Shown piece after piece: positions 15,627-22,640 of a stretch of 36,508 bases of DNA. The notes under the pieces were generated by a model. That model was given only the letters and a program-made list of their open reading frames with translations. It ran no database searches and was not told where the DNA came from. Numbering within the stretch: position 1 is the stretch's first letter; every line of letters begins with the position of its first letter. The stretch is from assembly GCA_040882605.1 (NCBI GenBank), contig JBBEAY010000025.1:1-36508 (forward strand). Reading direction: 5' to 3'. The translations under genes and the position numbers were made by a program. This DNA is from JAOUEA01 sp040882605. GTDB taxonomy: Bacteria > Actinomycetota > UBA4738 > HRBIN12.

Positions 15627-16258
15627 CTTGCGGTCGTGCCGTACAGACGATCGCCGAAGTCGCCGAGTCCCGGCAAGATGTAGGCATCAGAGTTGAGCTG
15701 TCGGTCGAGCGCCGCGGCGACGATCGGCACGTCGGGGTGATCGGCCTGAAGCCGCGCCAGCCCCTCGGGAGCAGCCACGACGCACACGAAGGTGATGTCG
15801 TCGGCGCCCGCGTCCTTCACGTAGCCGACCGCAGCGCTGCCGGAGCCGCCGGTGGCGAGCATCGGGTCGACCACGAGCGACTTGCGCTCTGCGAGGTCGG
15901 GCAGCTTCGCGTAGTAGTCGCGCGGCTGGTGGGTCTCCTCGTCGCGCTCCATGCCCAGGTAGCCCACGACCGCGTCGGGGAAGAGGTCGGTCACGGCCTC
16001 GAGCAGGCCAAGACCTGCCCGCAGCACCGGGATCGCGACCACGCGCTTGGCGACATGGGTTCCCTTGAACGGTTCCAGCGGGGTGTCGACCTGGCGGGGC
16101 TCGGTCGCGAGGTCGCGCGTGGCCTCGGCGACGAGCAGCAGGCCCAGGCGGCGCGTGAGCGCCCGGTACTCGGCGGGGCCGGTCTCGCGGTCGCGCAGCC
16201 GGGTTAGCAGGTCGCCCGCGAGCGGATGGTCGAGCACGGTGAAGGCCGCGGGTGACAT
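15623..16258 (-). CDS. upp: Uracil phosphoribosyltransferase
   Basis: A 211-residue UPRTase: uracil + PRPP to UMP + PPi. Hallmarks are FTVLDHPLAGDLLTRLRD at the N-terminus, IPVLRAGLGLLEA, the PRPP loop LVVDPMLATGGSGSA, and the uracil-binding YILPGLGDFGDRLYGT near the C-terminus. The ATG at 16258 gives the standard length and sits 8 nt behind a TAGGAT hexamer, so the transcript is probably leaderless. It faces the importer operon, and the pair would serve salvage of imported nucleosides or bases. Confidence 0.95.
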   Translation of the reverse strand: MSPAAFTVLDHPLAGDLLTRLRDRETGPAEYRALTRRLGLLLVAEATRDLATEPRQVDTPLEPFKGTHVAKRVVAIPVLRAGLGLLEAVTDLFPDAVVGYLGMERDEETHQPRDYYAKLPDLAERKSLVVDPMLATGGSGSAAVGYVKDAGADDITFVCVVAAPEGLARLQADHPDVPIVAAALDRQLNSDAYILPGLGDFGDRLYGTTAS

Positions 16259-16266
16259 CGAGGCGA

Positions 16267-16272
16267 ATCCTA
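16267..16272 (-). promoter_or_regulatory. -10 hexamer for leaderless upp
   Basis: TAGGAT on the minus strand lies 8 nt before the upp ATG at 16258. Confidence 0.5.
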
Positions 16273-16314
16273 CGCCAGCGTCACGAGGGGTGCGGTGCGA
16301 GACATGATGGTCCC

Positions 16315-17109
16315 GTGAAGCCACTCAACGTTGCCGTGCTGGTGTCGATCGGCCTCTCTTCGTGCGCATCCGTTGGGTTAGGCGACGACCAGCCCGTGAC
16401 CGTCGACGGCATCACGCTGCTTACGCATCAGGGGGGCAGTAACGACGCGTACCCGGCTGGACTCGGGATCGGGAGGTTGGCGATCCGGGACGGATGCATC
16501 GCGATGGAGCGCTCCGCAGGACCGGCGACCTTCATCCTCTGGCCCCCCGGCTACGGCCTGAGAACCCGCGGCGGCATGATCGAGGTCACCGATGCCGAAG
16601 GCGACCTTGTGGCCGCGCGTGGGGATCCGATCACGCTGGGCGGCGGGTTCGGTGAACTCCCGTGGGCCGTTGAGCTGACCGGCGGCTCGATCCCGAACGA
16701 GTGCCGGGATGATGCGGTTGAGCGGTACTTCATCGCTGCGCCCGATGCATGGCCGTTCGCCGAGACCGACGGAGTCACGCTGCTTCGCCACGGCGGAAAC
16801 CGTCTCTCTGGAGATACCGCTCTGCTCGAAGGAACCCTTGCTGTAGTCGATGGATGCGTCGCGATCGAGGACGGACCATGGCTGCTCTGGCCGATCGACT
16901 ACGGCGTCAGCCAGGATCAAGCACCACCGCTCGAGATCGAAGATGGAGACCAGCGCGTCGTTGCCCGTGTCGGCGACCATGTGCGCCTGGGCGGCGGCAT
17001 CGGCGACTCGATGCCCGATCCGGCCGGGTTTCCGGGCGGCATCCCAGGCGATTGCCAACAGGAAGGCGAGCACTACTGGTACGTGGGCGCGATCGAGATC
17101 GTCTCCTGA
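16315..17109 (+). CDS. Lipoprotein with two internal repeats
   Basis: A 264-residue protein starting at GTG. A signal peptide (KPLNVAVLVSIGLSSC) ends in a lipobox with LSSC. The mature part is a tandem duplication of about 110 residues. Repeat 1 has VDGITLLTHQGG, GRLAIRDGCIAM, ILWPPGYGL and GDPITLGGGFGE. Repeat 2 has TDGVTLLRHGGN, GTLAVVDGCVAI, LLWPIDYGV and GDHVRLGGGIGD. Two other ATGs just upstream are out of frame, so GTG 16315 is the likely start. The family was not recognised; the repeats look like small beta-domains. The gene ends 56 nt before the aroF leader peptide but is probably a separate transcript. Confidence 0.78.
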   Translation: MKPLNVAVLVSIGLSSCASVGLGDDQPVTVDGITLLTHQGGSNDAYPAGLGIGRLAIRDGCIAMERSAGPATFILWPPGYGLRTRGGMIEVTDAEGDLVAARGDPITLGGGFGELPWAVELTGGSIPNECRDDAVERYFIAAPDAWPFAETDGVTLLRHGGNRLSGDTALLEGTLAVVDGCVAIEDGPWLLWPIDYGVSQDQAPPLEIEDGDQRVVARVGDHVRLGGGIGDSMPDPAGFPGGIPGDCQQEGEHYWYVGAIEIVS

Positions 17110-17165
17110 CGACCGTCGCGGGTCGCTTGCCAGCCGGAGGCGTCATCGTTCATCATGGCGGCGTC

Positions 17166-17219
17166 ATGCAGGACTTCCGCGGCTTCTGGTTTGCCTATCT
17201 CGGGCGCAACCCGGGGTAG
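17166..17219 (+). CDS. aroF leader peptide (attenuator)
   Basis: A 17-codon reading frame coding MQDFRGFWFAYLGRNPG, 124 nt before the aroF start. Five of 17 residues are aromatic: Phe4, Phe7, Trp8, Phe9 and Tyr11, exactly the end products made from DAHP. Phe9 and Tyr11 use TTT and TAT, rare in this GC-rich DNA, which would strengthen stalling. Its last codons contain CCCGGGG (17210-17216), which can pair with the left arm of the following terminator. No strong Shine-Dalgarno sequence is at the usual distance: GGAGG at 17136-17140 is too far. A CATCAT 9 nt upstream could be a -10 for a leaderless transcript. Confidence 0.72.
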   Translation: MQDFRGFWFAYLGRNPG

Positions 17220-17254
17220 TCGCCGGCAGCCACTGAGCGACTCACCGCCCCGGG
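17210..17254 (+). promoter_or_regulatory. Antiterminator pairing, aroF leader
   Basis: CCCGGGG (17210-17216), inside the last codons of the leader peptide, is complementary to CCCCGGG (17248-17254), the left arm of the terminator. The pairing excludes the terminator. A ribosome stalled at the Phe/Trp/Phe/Tyr codons (17184-17198) would leave the first arm free; a ribosome at the stop codon (17217-17219) would cover it. Confidence 0.65.
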
Positions 17255-17275
17255 CCGGCACCCGGGGCTTTCTCG
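17247..17275 (+). terminator. aroF: Attenuator terminator of aroF
   Basis: GCCCCGGG (17247-17254) and CCCGGGGC (17261-17268) form an 8-bp GC stem with loop CCGGCA, followed by TTTCT. This is a factor-independent terminator with a short T-tract, placed between the leader peptide and aroF. Confidence 0.68.
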
Positions 17276-17276
17276 T

Positions 17277-17321
17277 CCCGGCGTGCGTGTCCGGACGAGG
17301 ATGCCCCGGCTCCACGCCGGG
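17277..17321 (+). repeat. Inverted repeat in the aroF leader RNA
   Basis: CCCGGCGTG (17277-17285) and CACGCCGGG (17313-17321) are perfect 9-bp complements. The arms lie between the terminator and the ribosome-binding site (AAGGAG, 17328-17333), which they leave free. They could insulate the aroF ribosome-binding site or be part of a larger leader fold. Confidence 0.45.
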
Positions 17322-17342
17322 CCGAACAAGGAGCGATACGAC

Positions 17343-18368
17343 ATGGTCGTCGTCATGAAGCACGACGCGACGGACTCGGACATCGAGGTCGTCAGCGAGA
17401 AGGTTCGCAACGCGGGCGGTGAGGCGTTCGTATCTCGCGGCGCCGTGCACACGGTGATCGGCCTTGTCGGCGACACTGCACGTTTCCAGGCGATCCCGTT
17501 CACCCAGCTCGCGGGCGTCGATCACGTGATCCAGATCGGCAAGCCGTACAAGATGGTCGCGCGCGACCTGCACCCCGAAGCCACGACCGTGATGATCGGC
17601 TCAACGCCGGTCGGGCGCGCCACATTCACCATCATCGCCGGGCCGTGCGCCGTCGAGAGCGAGGAGCAGGCTGTGATCGCGACGCGGGCCGCGAAGGCCG
17701 CCGGCGCGACGGTCTTGCGGGGCGACGTCTACAAGCCGAGGACCTCGCCTTACTCCTTCCAGGGGCTGGGCGAACGCGGTCTCGAGATCCTCGTCGAATG
17801 CCGTCGTGACACCGGCCTTCCGATCATCGTCGAGGTCATGGACGTGTCGATGGTCGGGCGTGTGGCCGACATCGCCGACTGCATCCGGGTTGGCACGCGC
17901 AACGCCCAGAACTTCGAGCTGCTGAGGGAAGTCGGCCTCACGAACAAGCCCGTGATGCTGAAACGTGGCCTCGCGATGACGATCGACGAGTGGCTGCAGG
18001 CCGCCGAGTACGTGGCGCAGCGCGGCAACTCGGAGATCATCTTGTGCGAGCGCGGCATCCGCACGTTCGAGCCCTCCACGCGCAACACCCTCGACCTCGC
18101 CGGCATGGCGGTCGCCCAGCACGAGTCGCATCTGCCGGTGATCGTTGACCCCTCACACGCGGTGGGCAAGAAGCACCTGGTGGCGCCGATGGCGCGAGCA
18201 GCGGTGGCCGCCGGCGCAGACGCCGTGATGATCGACGTGCACCACGACCCCGAGACGGCCCTGTGCGACGGCCCCCAGGCGCTGCTGCCCGAGGAGATGG
18301 AGGCGCTCGGCAAGGAGCTGATGATGCTCGCCGAAGTCATGGGCCGCCCCGTCAACCGCCCGTCGTAA
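17343..18368 (+). CDS. aroF: DAHP synthase (type I, with N-terminal regulatory domain)
   Basis: A 341-residue 3-deoxy-D-arabino-heptulosonate 7-phosphate synthase: erythrose 4-phosphate + phosphoenolpyruvate, first step of the shikimate pathway. Residues 1-~75 are a ferredoxin-like regulatory domain (MVVVMKHDATDSDIEVVSEK) as in the Thermotoga-type enzyme, where it mediates Tyr/Phe inhibition. The barrel has GPCAVES, KPRTSPYSFQG, GTRNAQNFELL, LKRG, ERGIRTFE and DPSHAVGKK. Metal ligands by position are C102, H272 and D309, as in the Thermotoga enzyme; at 298, where that enzyme has Glu, this one has Asp (IDVH). The start has AAGGAG with 9-nt spacing. The gene follows an attenuator-like leader and ends 3 bp from the convergent small-protein gene. 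Confidence 0.93.
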   Translation: MVVVMKHDATDSDIEVVSEKVRNAGGEAFVSRGAVHTVIGLVGDTARFQAIPFTQLAGVDHVIQIGKPYKMVARDLHPEATTVMIGSTPVGRATFTIIAGPCAVESEEQAVIATRAAKAAGATVLRGDVYKPRTSPYSFQGLGERGLEILVECRRDTGLPIIVEVMDVSMVGRVADIADCIRVGTRNAQNFELLREVGLTNKPVMLKRGLAMTIDEWLQAAEYVAQRGNSEIILCERGIRTFEPSTRNTLDLAGMAVAQHESHLPVIVDPSHAVGKKHLVAPMARAAVAAGADAVMIDVHHDPETALCDGPQALLPEEMEALGKELMMLAEVMGRPVNRPS

Positions 18369-18371
18369 GGC

Positions 18372-18617
18372 TCACCGAGGACTGCACTTGTAGTGCGTCG
18401 ACTGCCAGCCCTCGAGCTGGCGCACCTCGAAGCCCCGCCTGCAGAAGCCGTGATGGGCGAGGTGCGTGCCCGACGCAGCCTTCATCGGCGTGTCGACCCA
18501 AACGGGTTCGGGGGCCGGGGTCGACGTCGGGTCACCAGCCGTACCGCCTCCTTGTCCGCTGGCGATTCCCATCACCAGCACCCCTCCGATTATCAGACCC
18601 ACTACGAACCTTGCCAT
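18372..18617 (-). CDS. Small exported or membrane-anchored protein
   Basis: An 81-residue protein: an N-terminal hydrophobic segment (FVVGLIIGGVLVMGIASG), a Gly/Thr/Pro linker, then a small domain with two Cys (HLAHHGFCRRGFEVRQLEGW...HYKC). The two Cys could form a disulfide outside the cell. The start is well supported by AAGGAGG 5-6 nt upstream. No family recognised. It is 47 nt after the protease gene on the same strand, and may share its transcript. Confidence 0.7.
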   Translation of the reverse strand: MARFVVGLIIGGVLVMGIASGQGGGTAGDPTSTPAPEPVWVDTPMKAASGTHLAHHGFCRRGFEVRQLEGWQSTHYKCSPR

Positions 18618-18664
18618 TCCGGCCTCCTTCGCTTCGGCTGCTCGAGATCCCTCGCTGTTCTGCG

Positions 18665-19603
18665 TCAGGGATAGAGCGGTGTGATCGTGTGCCTGTCGTG
18701 ATCCTCGAGCGTTCGGGTGAACGTCTCACCCCACCCAACACCGTTGGCGAGGCACATGGTCGCTGCGCCGCCTCCGGCCGGACACGTGCCCGCGACGCCG
18801 TCGAGATGGTCGATGCCGAGGGCGTGGCCGGTTTCATGCGTCGCGACCGACTGCAGGTCGAGCTGACACGCCGGCTGACCGATCCCGCCGCACGACGGTG
18901 GGTTGATGCCGGCCGGGTCCGCACCGGCGTACCAGTACGACCGCTTGTCGATGCCCATCTCGAACGAGACGATATTGCCCGACGTGCCCTCGCACACCAG
19001 CACCGCGCCCGATGCGGTCGTGCCGATGTTCTCGTAGTGGACCTCGTTGTCGTTCGGGCAGATGAAGTCGACCGGTGAGTTCGCGCGCTTCGCGCCTTGT
19101 GTCAGCGTGATGTCCATGACTACCGAGTCCCAGGTCTCGATGCCCCGCTTGATCGAAGCTGCGTGCCCGGTCGGCACCTCTTGGGTGAAGTGATAGGGCA
19201 CGTCGGGGTGCGCTCCACCCCAGAAGTCGGCCGAGTCGCCCGCGAACGGGTTCACATACGCGTCGGGGCTGTGCGCCCAGGCGATGGCGCCGAAAGCGAT
19301 CACGGTCTCGACCTGGCACTCACGGATAGCGTGGGTCACGTACCCCGCCTCGGTCTGCTCGATGACCAGCGCGTCGTAACCACCCAGGTCGGTCTCGCCT
19401 TCTTCGATGTCAGCCGGAAGTTCGACACCACTGTCGAACTCGACAACCGCATCTTCGGCGGCCGCTTCCGGCGTGGGGAAGCCCACATGATCCGGATAGG
19501 AGATGAACAACGTTCCGCACATCGTCGGCACCTCGGCGGATGAAACTCCCGTGCCCCACGCCATCACGGTGATCACGAGCACTGCGAATGCTGCCTTGCG
19601 CAT
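18665..19603 (-). CDS. Secreted matrixin-like zinc protease
   Basis: A 312-residue protein with a signal peptide (MRKAAFAVLVITVMAWGTGVSSA, probable cut after SSA). The zinc motif HETGHALGIDH lies near residue 270 and matches the metzincin pattern HExxHxxGxxH. After it comes GTCPAGGGAATMCLANGVG, in which Met sits at the place of the Met-turn. The N-terminal third (residues 30-100) has no known domain. Several Cys pairs (MCGTLF, ECQVE, SCGGIGQPACQ) suggest disulfides. It is probably active outside the cell; the substrate is unknown. The start is preceded by a G-rich ribosome-binding site. Confidence 0.83.
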   Translation of the reverse strand: MRKAAFAVLVITVMAWGTGVSSAEVPTMCGTLFISYPDHVGFPTPEAAAEDAVVEFDSGVELPADIEEGETDLGGYDALVIEQTEAGYVTHAIRECQVETVIAFGAIAWAHSPDAYVNPFAGDSADFWGGAHPDVPYHFTQEVPTGHAASIKRGIETWDSVVMDITLTQGAKRANSPVDFICPNDNEVHYENIGTTASGAVLVCEGTSGNIVSFEMGIDKRSYWYAGADPAGINPPSCGGIGQPACQLDLQSVATHETGHALGIDHLDGVAGTCPAGGGAATMCLANGVGWGETFTRTLEDHDRHTITPLYP

Positions 19604-19742
19604 GGTTCCCCCCCTGAGCCATCGCCCGCTTGATCGACGGCTCCCGTCACACCGCTTCAGATGGGAACACGTCGTAGAGGGATTCATACTCCGAGGCACC
19701 GACACGCCAGCCGGTCCGCGATACGAAACCGATGCCGACGGA

Positions 19743-20546
19743 TCAGGCGGGAACGTTCGGCGTGAGCTCGGCGATGTCGCACGAGCCGCGCCACTTGGCG
19801 ATGTTCTCAGCGGGTGAGCCGACGCGGCTCTTGCGCTTGTCGGCGAGCAGCACGGCCGCGGTTTCCCATTCGGCGCCTTCGAGCAGACGCTGCGCGGCCC
19901 AGAACTCTTCGAGCGCAGTGTCACGGAGCTTGCGGCGTGTGACCACCACGAGCTTCTGCGCCTCGGGCACCCCCGGCACCGTCTGTTCCTCAGGTCCGGG
20001 TTCTCGCTTGGAGATCACGTAGATCTTGCCGTTCTTATAGGCGAACCAGACGGGCGCGGTCCGTCGCTGTCCGCCTCGCTCGAAGCCCACCCAGATCACG
20101 TCGGACTTCTTGAGCCCGTCCTCGGTCTCCTTAGGAAGCTTGTCGGCTGAGGCCTGCACGAACACCGGGAACTCGATCTCGCCCACGATCACGCCGTCGA
20201 TGATGAACGAGGCCACGTAGGTACCGGTCTCGTCGAAGACGACGCCCTCGACGCGGTCCAGCTCGGTCGTGAGGTCCATCGCGCCCGCCATGCGCCTGGC
20301 CTCGGGCCCCCAACGGAAGATCGTTCGCCCCGACGGACCGACCAGCCGGACTTCCTCGCTGACGAAGCCGGCGGGCGCTTTCCATGCGCGGAAGATCACG
20401 AAGGAAAGCGCGGGGCCGGGGTGGCCGACCAGATACACGCCATCGTTCGCTTGCGCGCCGTAGGCGTTCCAGACACGTTCGTCGACGACAGCCGCCGCGA
20501 CCAGCTCTCCGACCGGTTCCATCGAGCGCAGAGGATACCCGACCAT
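19743..20546 (-). CDS. Uncharacterised protein, possible split-barrel domain
   Basis: A 267-residue cytoplasmic protein with no signal peptide. The first 120 residues are beta-rich (VYLVGHPGPALSFVIFRAWK, GTYVASFIIDGVIVGEIEFPVFV). The middle (RRTAPVWFAYKNGKIYVISKREPG, then EAQKLVVVTRRK) resembles a strand pattern of the pyridoxamine-phosphate-oxidase-like split barrel, but no full signature is seen. The end is helical (EEFWAAQRLLEGAEWETAAVLLADKRKSRVG). I chose ATG 20546 because GGGGAG is 7 nt upstream; the ATG at 20552 leaves only 1-2 nt. It lies downstream of a hairpin-rich leader. Function unknown. Confidence 0.62.
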   Translation of the reverse strand: MVGYPLRSMEPVGELVAAAVVDERVWNAYGAQANDGVYLVGHPGPALSFVIFRAWKAPAGFVSEEVRLVGPSGRTIFRWGPEARRMAGAMDLTTELDRVEGVVFDETGTYVASFIIDGVIVGEIEFPVFVQASADKLPKETEDGLKKSDVIWVGFERGGQRRTAPVWFAYKNGKIYVISKREPGPEEQTVPGVPEAQKLVVVTRRKLRDTALEEFWAAQRLLEGAEWETAAVLLADKRKSRVGSPAENIAKWRGSCDIAELTPNVPA

Positions 20547-20555
20547 GGACATGCT

Positions 20556-20597
20556 CCCCGCCTCGACGAGGCTTCGGCGGGGTCGCGAGACCCCGCC
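20556..20597 (-). promoter_or_regulatory. Competing hairpins covering the ribosome-binding site
   Basis: Three CCCCGCC/GGCGGGG-type arms lie in 42 nt. GGCGGGGTC (20576-20584) and GACCCCGCC (20589-20597) form a perfect 9-bp stem with a GCGA loop. The same 20576-20582 segment can instead pair with 20556-20562, which in the minus-strand RNA is the GGCGGGG just before the ribosome-binding site of the gene starting at 20546. The first hairpin is probably the terminator of the upstream protease gene; the alternative would hide the ribosome-binding site. Confidence 0.45.
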
Positions 20598-20605
20598 CAG
20601 AGCTG

Positions 20606-22531
20606 TTACGGGCGAACCCGGTGTGAACGCCCTCCGAGCTTGTCAACGTGCGCGTACGTCGGCGTCTCGTCGGCATTCGTAGTGGGTTTCACGGGCGGCA
20701 GCACGTACCAGCCGAGCCTGCCGACCGGCACCTGTACGCCGGCGTCGTGAGCGGCGCGCTTCGCGAATACGAACGCGGCTCGAGCGTGGTCGAATGCCCC
20801 GGCGTAGTCGTGGCCCTCGAACGCTGTCTGCGTCAACCCCGCCTCGGCGTCGGCCCTGCCCAACGCCGCCATGCCTGCAGCGGCGTCATCACTCGCGAGC
20901 ACGTCGGCAGCGATCGCGTTGGCGTTGATCAGGTATTCCGCCGCGGTCGTGCGCCAGTGGTTGTCGAGGTCGAACTGGCCGAAGTCCCAGTTCACGTCGA
21001 TGTAGCTCATGATCGAGTTCGACTCGTCGCCGGACCAGGCGTAGTAGAAGCGGTCTGCGGGGCCGAAGTCGAGGCCTCGCTCATAGTCGAAGCCGTCGTG
21101 CGGATGGCTCATGCCAACGTGATGCCCGACCTCGTGGATCGTGGTCGTCGAGAGCCCGTATCCGAACTCCACGATCGTGGGGTCGACGAACGCGAAGATC
21201 GCGCTCTGCGTCCCGTCAAGCCAGTTGTCGTCTGCGTAACCGAGCAGCCCGCCGCCGGTATCGAAGTCGGTCGCGTAGTTGAACACCGTGGCCTCGTACT
21301 GGCCCCCACCGTCGGTGAACCGTCCGCGGTTGAGCGCTCCGTACAGGAACAGGTTCGCGAACGCGTCGGGGTACTGCGGCCGGTTCGGATAGCAGATCTT
21401 GGCCTTCGTCCACCGGATGAAGCAGTATTTTGCTTTGCCCCTGAGCGCGACGTCCTGGCGGTCGAGCGTGGTCGGGATGCGAAGCAGCTCCGCTTCTTCG
21501 CCACGCACCAGACCCGGATCGATGAATTCCTTCGACGCGTCGACTCCAGGCCAGCCCTCGTAGGTATTGAGATCCAGATCCATCGAATTGGGCATGCGTG
21601 GCGGGGTGAGCGCCGGCGGGTAGAGGGGCGAGGTCGTGAACAGCAGATCGATGCCCACGTAGCGTGCGATGCGCGCGAGGTCGCCGGTGAGCTTGCGCGA
21701 TGGACGGTTGCCCCCCGGTTCCAGGTACTCCCATACGGCGGGCATGCGGTAGTCGCGTACGCCGTTGCCATCGAGGTCAGCATCGTCCACGTTCCAGTTG
21801 TCGGTCCACGACTCGGGACCCGCCGAAAGATCGTAGAACCACACGCGATGGGTTCCCCGGGACCCGAGCCCGGTTTCCTCGTCGTCGGCGGTCGTGCCGC
21901 CCCACGCGATCATCTTCCGGCTCTCTCGGTCCACCCCGAAGTCCAGGCCGGTGTCGGGGTCGGGCTCTCCGGTCTTCGTGTACACGTGGAACTTGAAGTC
22001 ACTCCGACCCCACCAGTTGATGAAGAACAAGGTGTCCTGCGTGGTGTCGACGCCGTTGGGCGCGTGGTCGATCAACCACCGCTCCACGCTCGGTGCATCG
22101 ATGAAGTGGTTCTCGGTCACGTCGAGCACGTTGGTCTTCTGGTCGTTGTACTGCTGTTGATACAACGTCAGGGGAGCTGTGTCCGCGAGTCCGGACAACG
22201 CGCCGAAGAACCGATCCTCGAACGCGGCGTCGGTATAGGTGACCTCGAAGTCGTACGTGTAGCCGATGCCGAGATCCGACGGGAGGCCGTAGAACATCTT
22301 CGACCGCACCTGCGGTCGATACCGCTGCGGCAGGCCGGACAGGAACTTCGCCTGCCCGACCTGATCCGGCTCGTAGCCCACGAAGACGAAGTTCACGGGC
22401 ACCTGCTCCCTCAGCGGGGTGACGCCTCCAGGATTCAGATGATCGAACGAGCCTCGAGCACTGGCGCCGGACGGGACGATCATCAGTCCGGCGAGCGTGG
22501 CGAAGGTCGCGATGAGAACGCGGATCCGCAT
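20606..22531 (-). CDS. Large secreted zinc protease
   Basis: A 641-residue protein with a signal peptide (MRIRVLIATFATLAGLMIVPSGASA). The zinc site HEVGHHVGMSH lies near residue 470, a metzincin-like HExxHxxGxxH, followed by YERGLDFGPADRFYYAW and NSIMSYIDVNWDFG, where the Met in IMSY fits a Met-turn. The ~450 residues before it hold no recognised domain but read as folded and soluble (NFVFVGYEPDQVGQAKFL, FFINWWGRSDFKFHVYTK). The C-terminus is helical and Ala-rich. A GGGAGGG is at normal distance from the ATG. Probably an extracellular protease; substrate unknown. Confidence 0.85.
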   Translation of the reverse strand: MRIRVLIATFATLAGLMIVPSGASARGSFDHLNPGGVTPLREQVPVNFVFVGYEPDQVGQAKFLSGLPQRYRPQVRSKMFYGLPSDLGIGYTYDFEVTYTDAAFEDRFFGALSGLADTAPLTLYQQQYNDQKTNVLDVTENHFIDAPSVERWLIDHAPNGVDTTQDTLFFINWWGRSDFKFHVYTKTGEPDPDTGLDFGVDRESRKMIAWGGTTADDEETGLGSRGTHRVWFYDLSAGPESWTDNWNVDDADLDGNGVRDYRMPAVWEYLEPGGNRPSRKLTGDLARIARYVGIDLLFTTSPLYPPALTPPRMPNSMDLDLNTYEGWPGVDASKEFIDPGLVRGEEAELLRIPTTLDRQDVALRGKAKYCFIRWTKAKICYPNRPQYPDAFANLFLYGALNRGRFTDGGGQYEATVFNYATDFDTGGGLLGYADDNWLDGTQSAIFAFVDPTIVEFGYGLSTTTIHEVGHHVGMSHPHDGFDYERGLDFGPADRFYYAWSGDESNSIMSYIDVNWDFGQFDLDNHWRTTAAEYLINANAIAADVLASDDAAAGMAALGRADAEAGLTQTAFEGHDYAGAFDHARAAFVFAKRAAHDAGVQVPVGRLGWYVLPPVKPTTNADETPTYAHVDKLGGRSHRVRP

Positions 22532-22552
22532 GGTCCCTCCCCAAGGATCCAC

Positions 22553-22573
22553 GGCGGGGAAGGGAGCCCCGCC
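22553..22573 (-). repeat. GGCGGGG hairpin in protease leader
   Basis: GGCGGGG (22553-22559) and CCCCGCC (22567-22573) form a 7-bp stem in the 5' leader of the large protease. The same arms occur in the leader of the next gene (20556-20597). Either a shared leader element or chance in GC-rich DNA. Confidence 0.35.
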
Positions 22574-22640
22574 TGATTGAGCCGAAGCTAGCATGGCCCT
22601 AAGGTTGCGCGCCAGGGGCACTTCAACCCAAGGAGGCCGC

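Noticed and set aside
17155..17358. 67-codon frame starting ATG 17155, overlapping the aroF leader
   Set aside because: It runs out of frame through the terminator and into aroF with no protein-like composition; the 17-codon frame at 17166 has aromatic codons and fits the RNA pairings.
18263..19078. 271-codon plus-strand frame across the small exported protein and the protease
   Set aside because: Antisense to two genes with signal peptides and ribosome-binding sites; no domain content.
20648..22576. A 642-codon open frame on the plus strand opposite the large protease
   Set aside because: It is antisense to a gene with signal peptide, zinc motif and ribosome-binding site; its own translation is Arg/Val-rich without domains, typical of GC-rich shadow frames.
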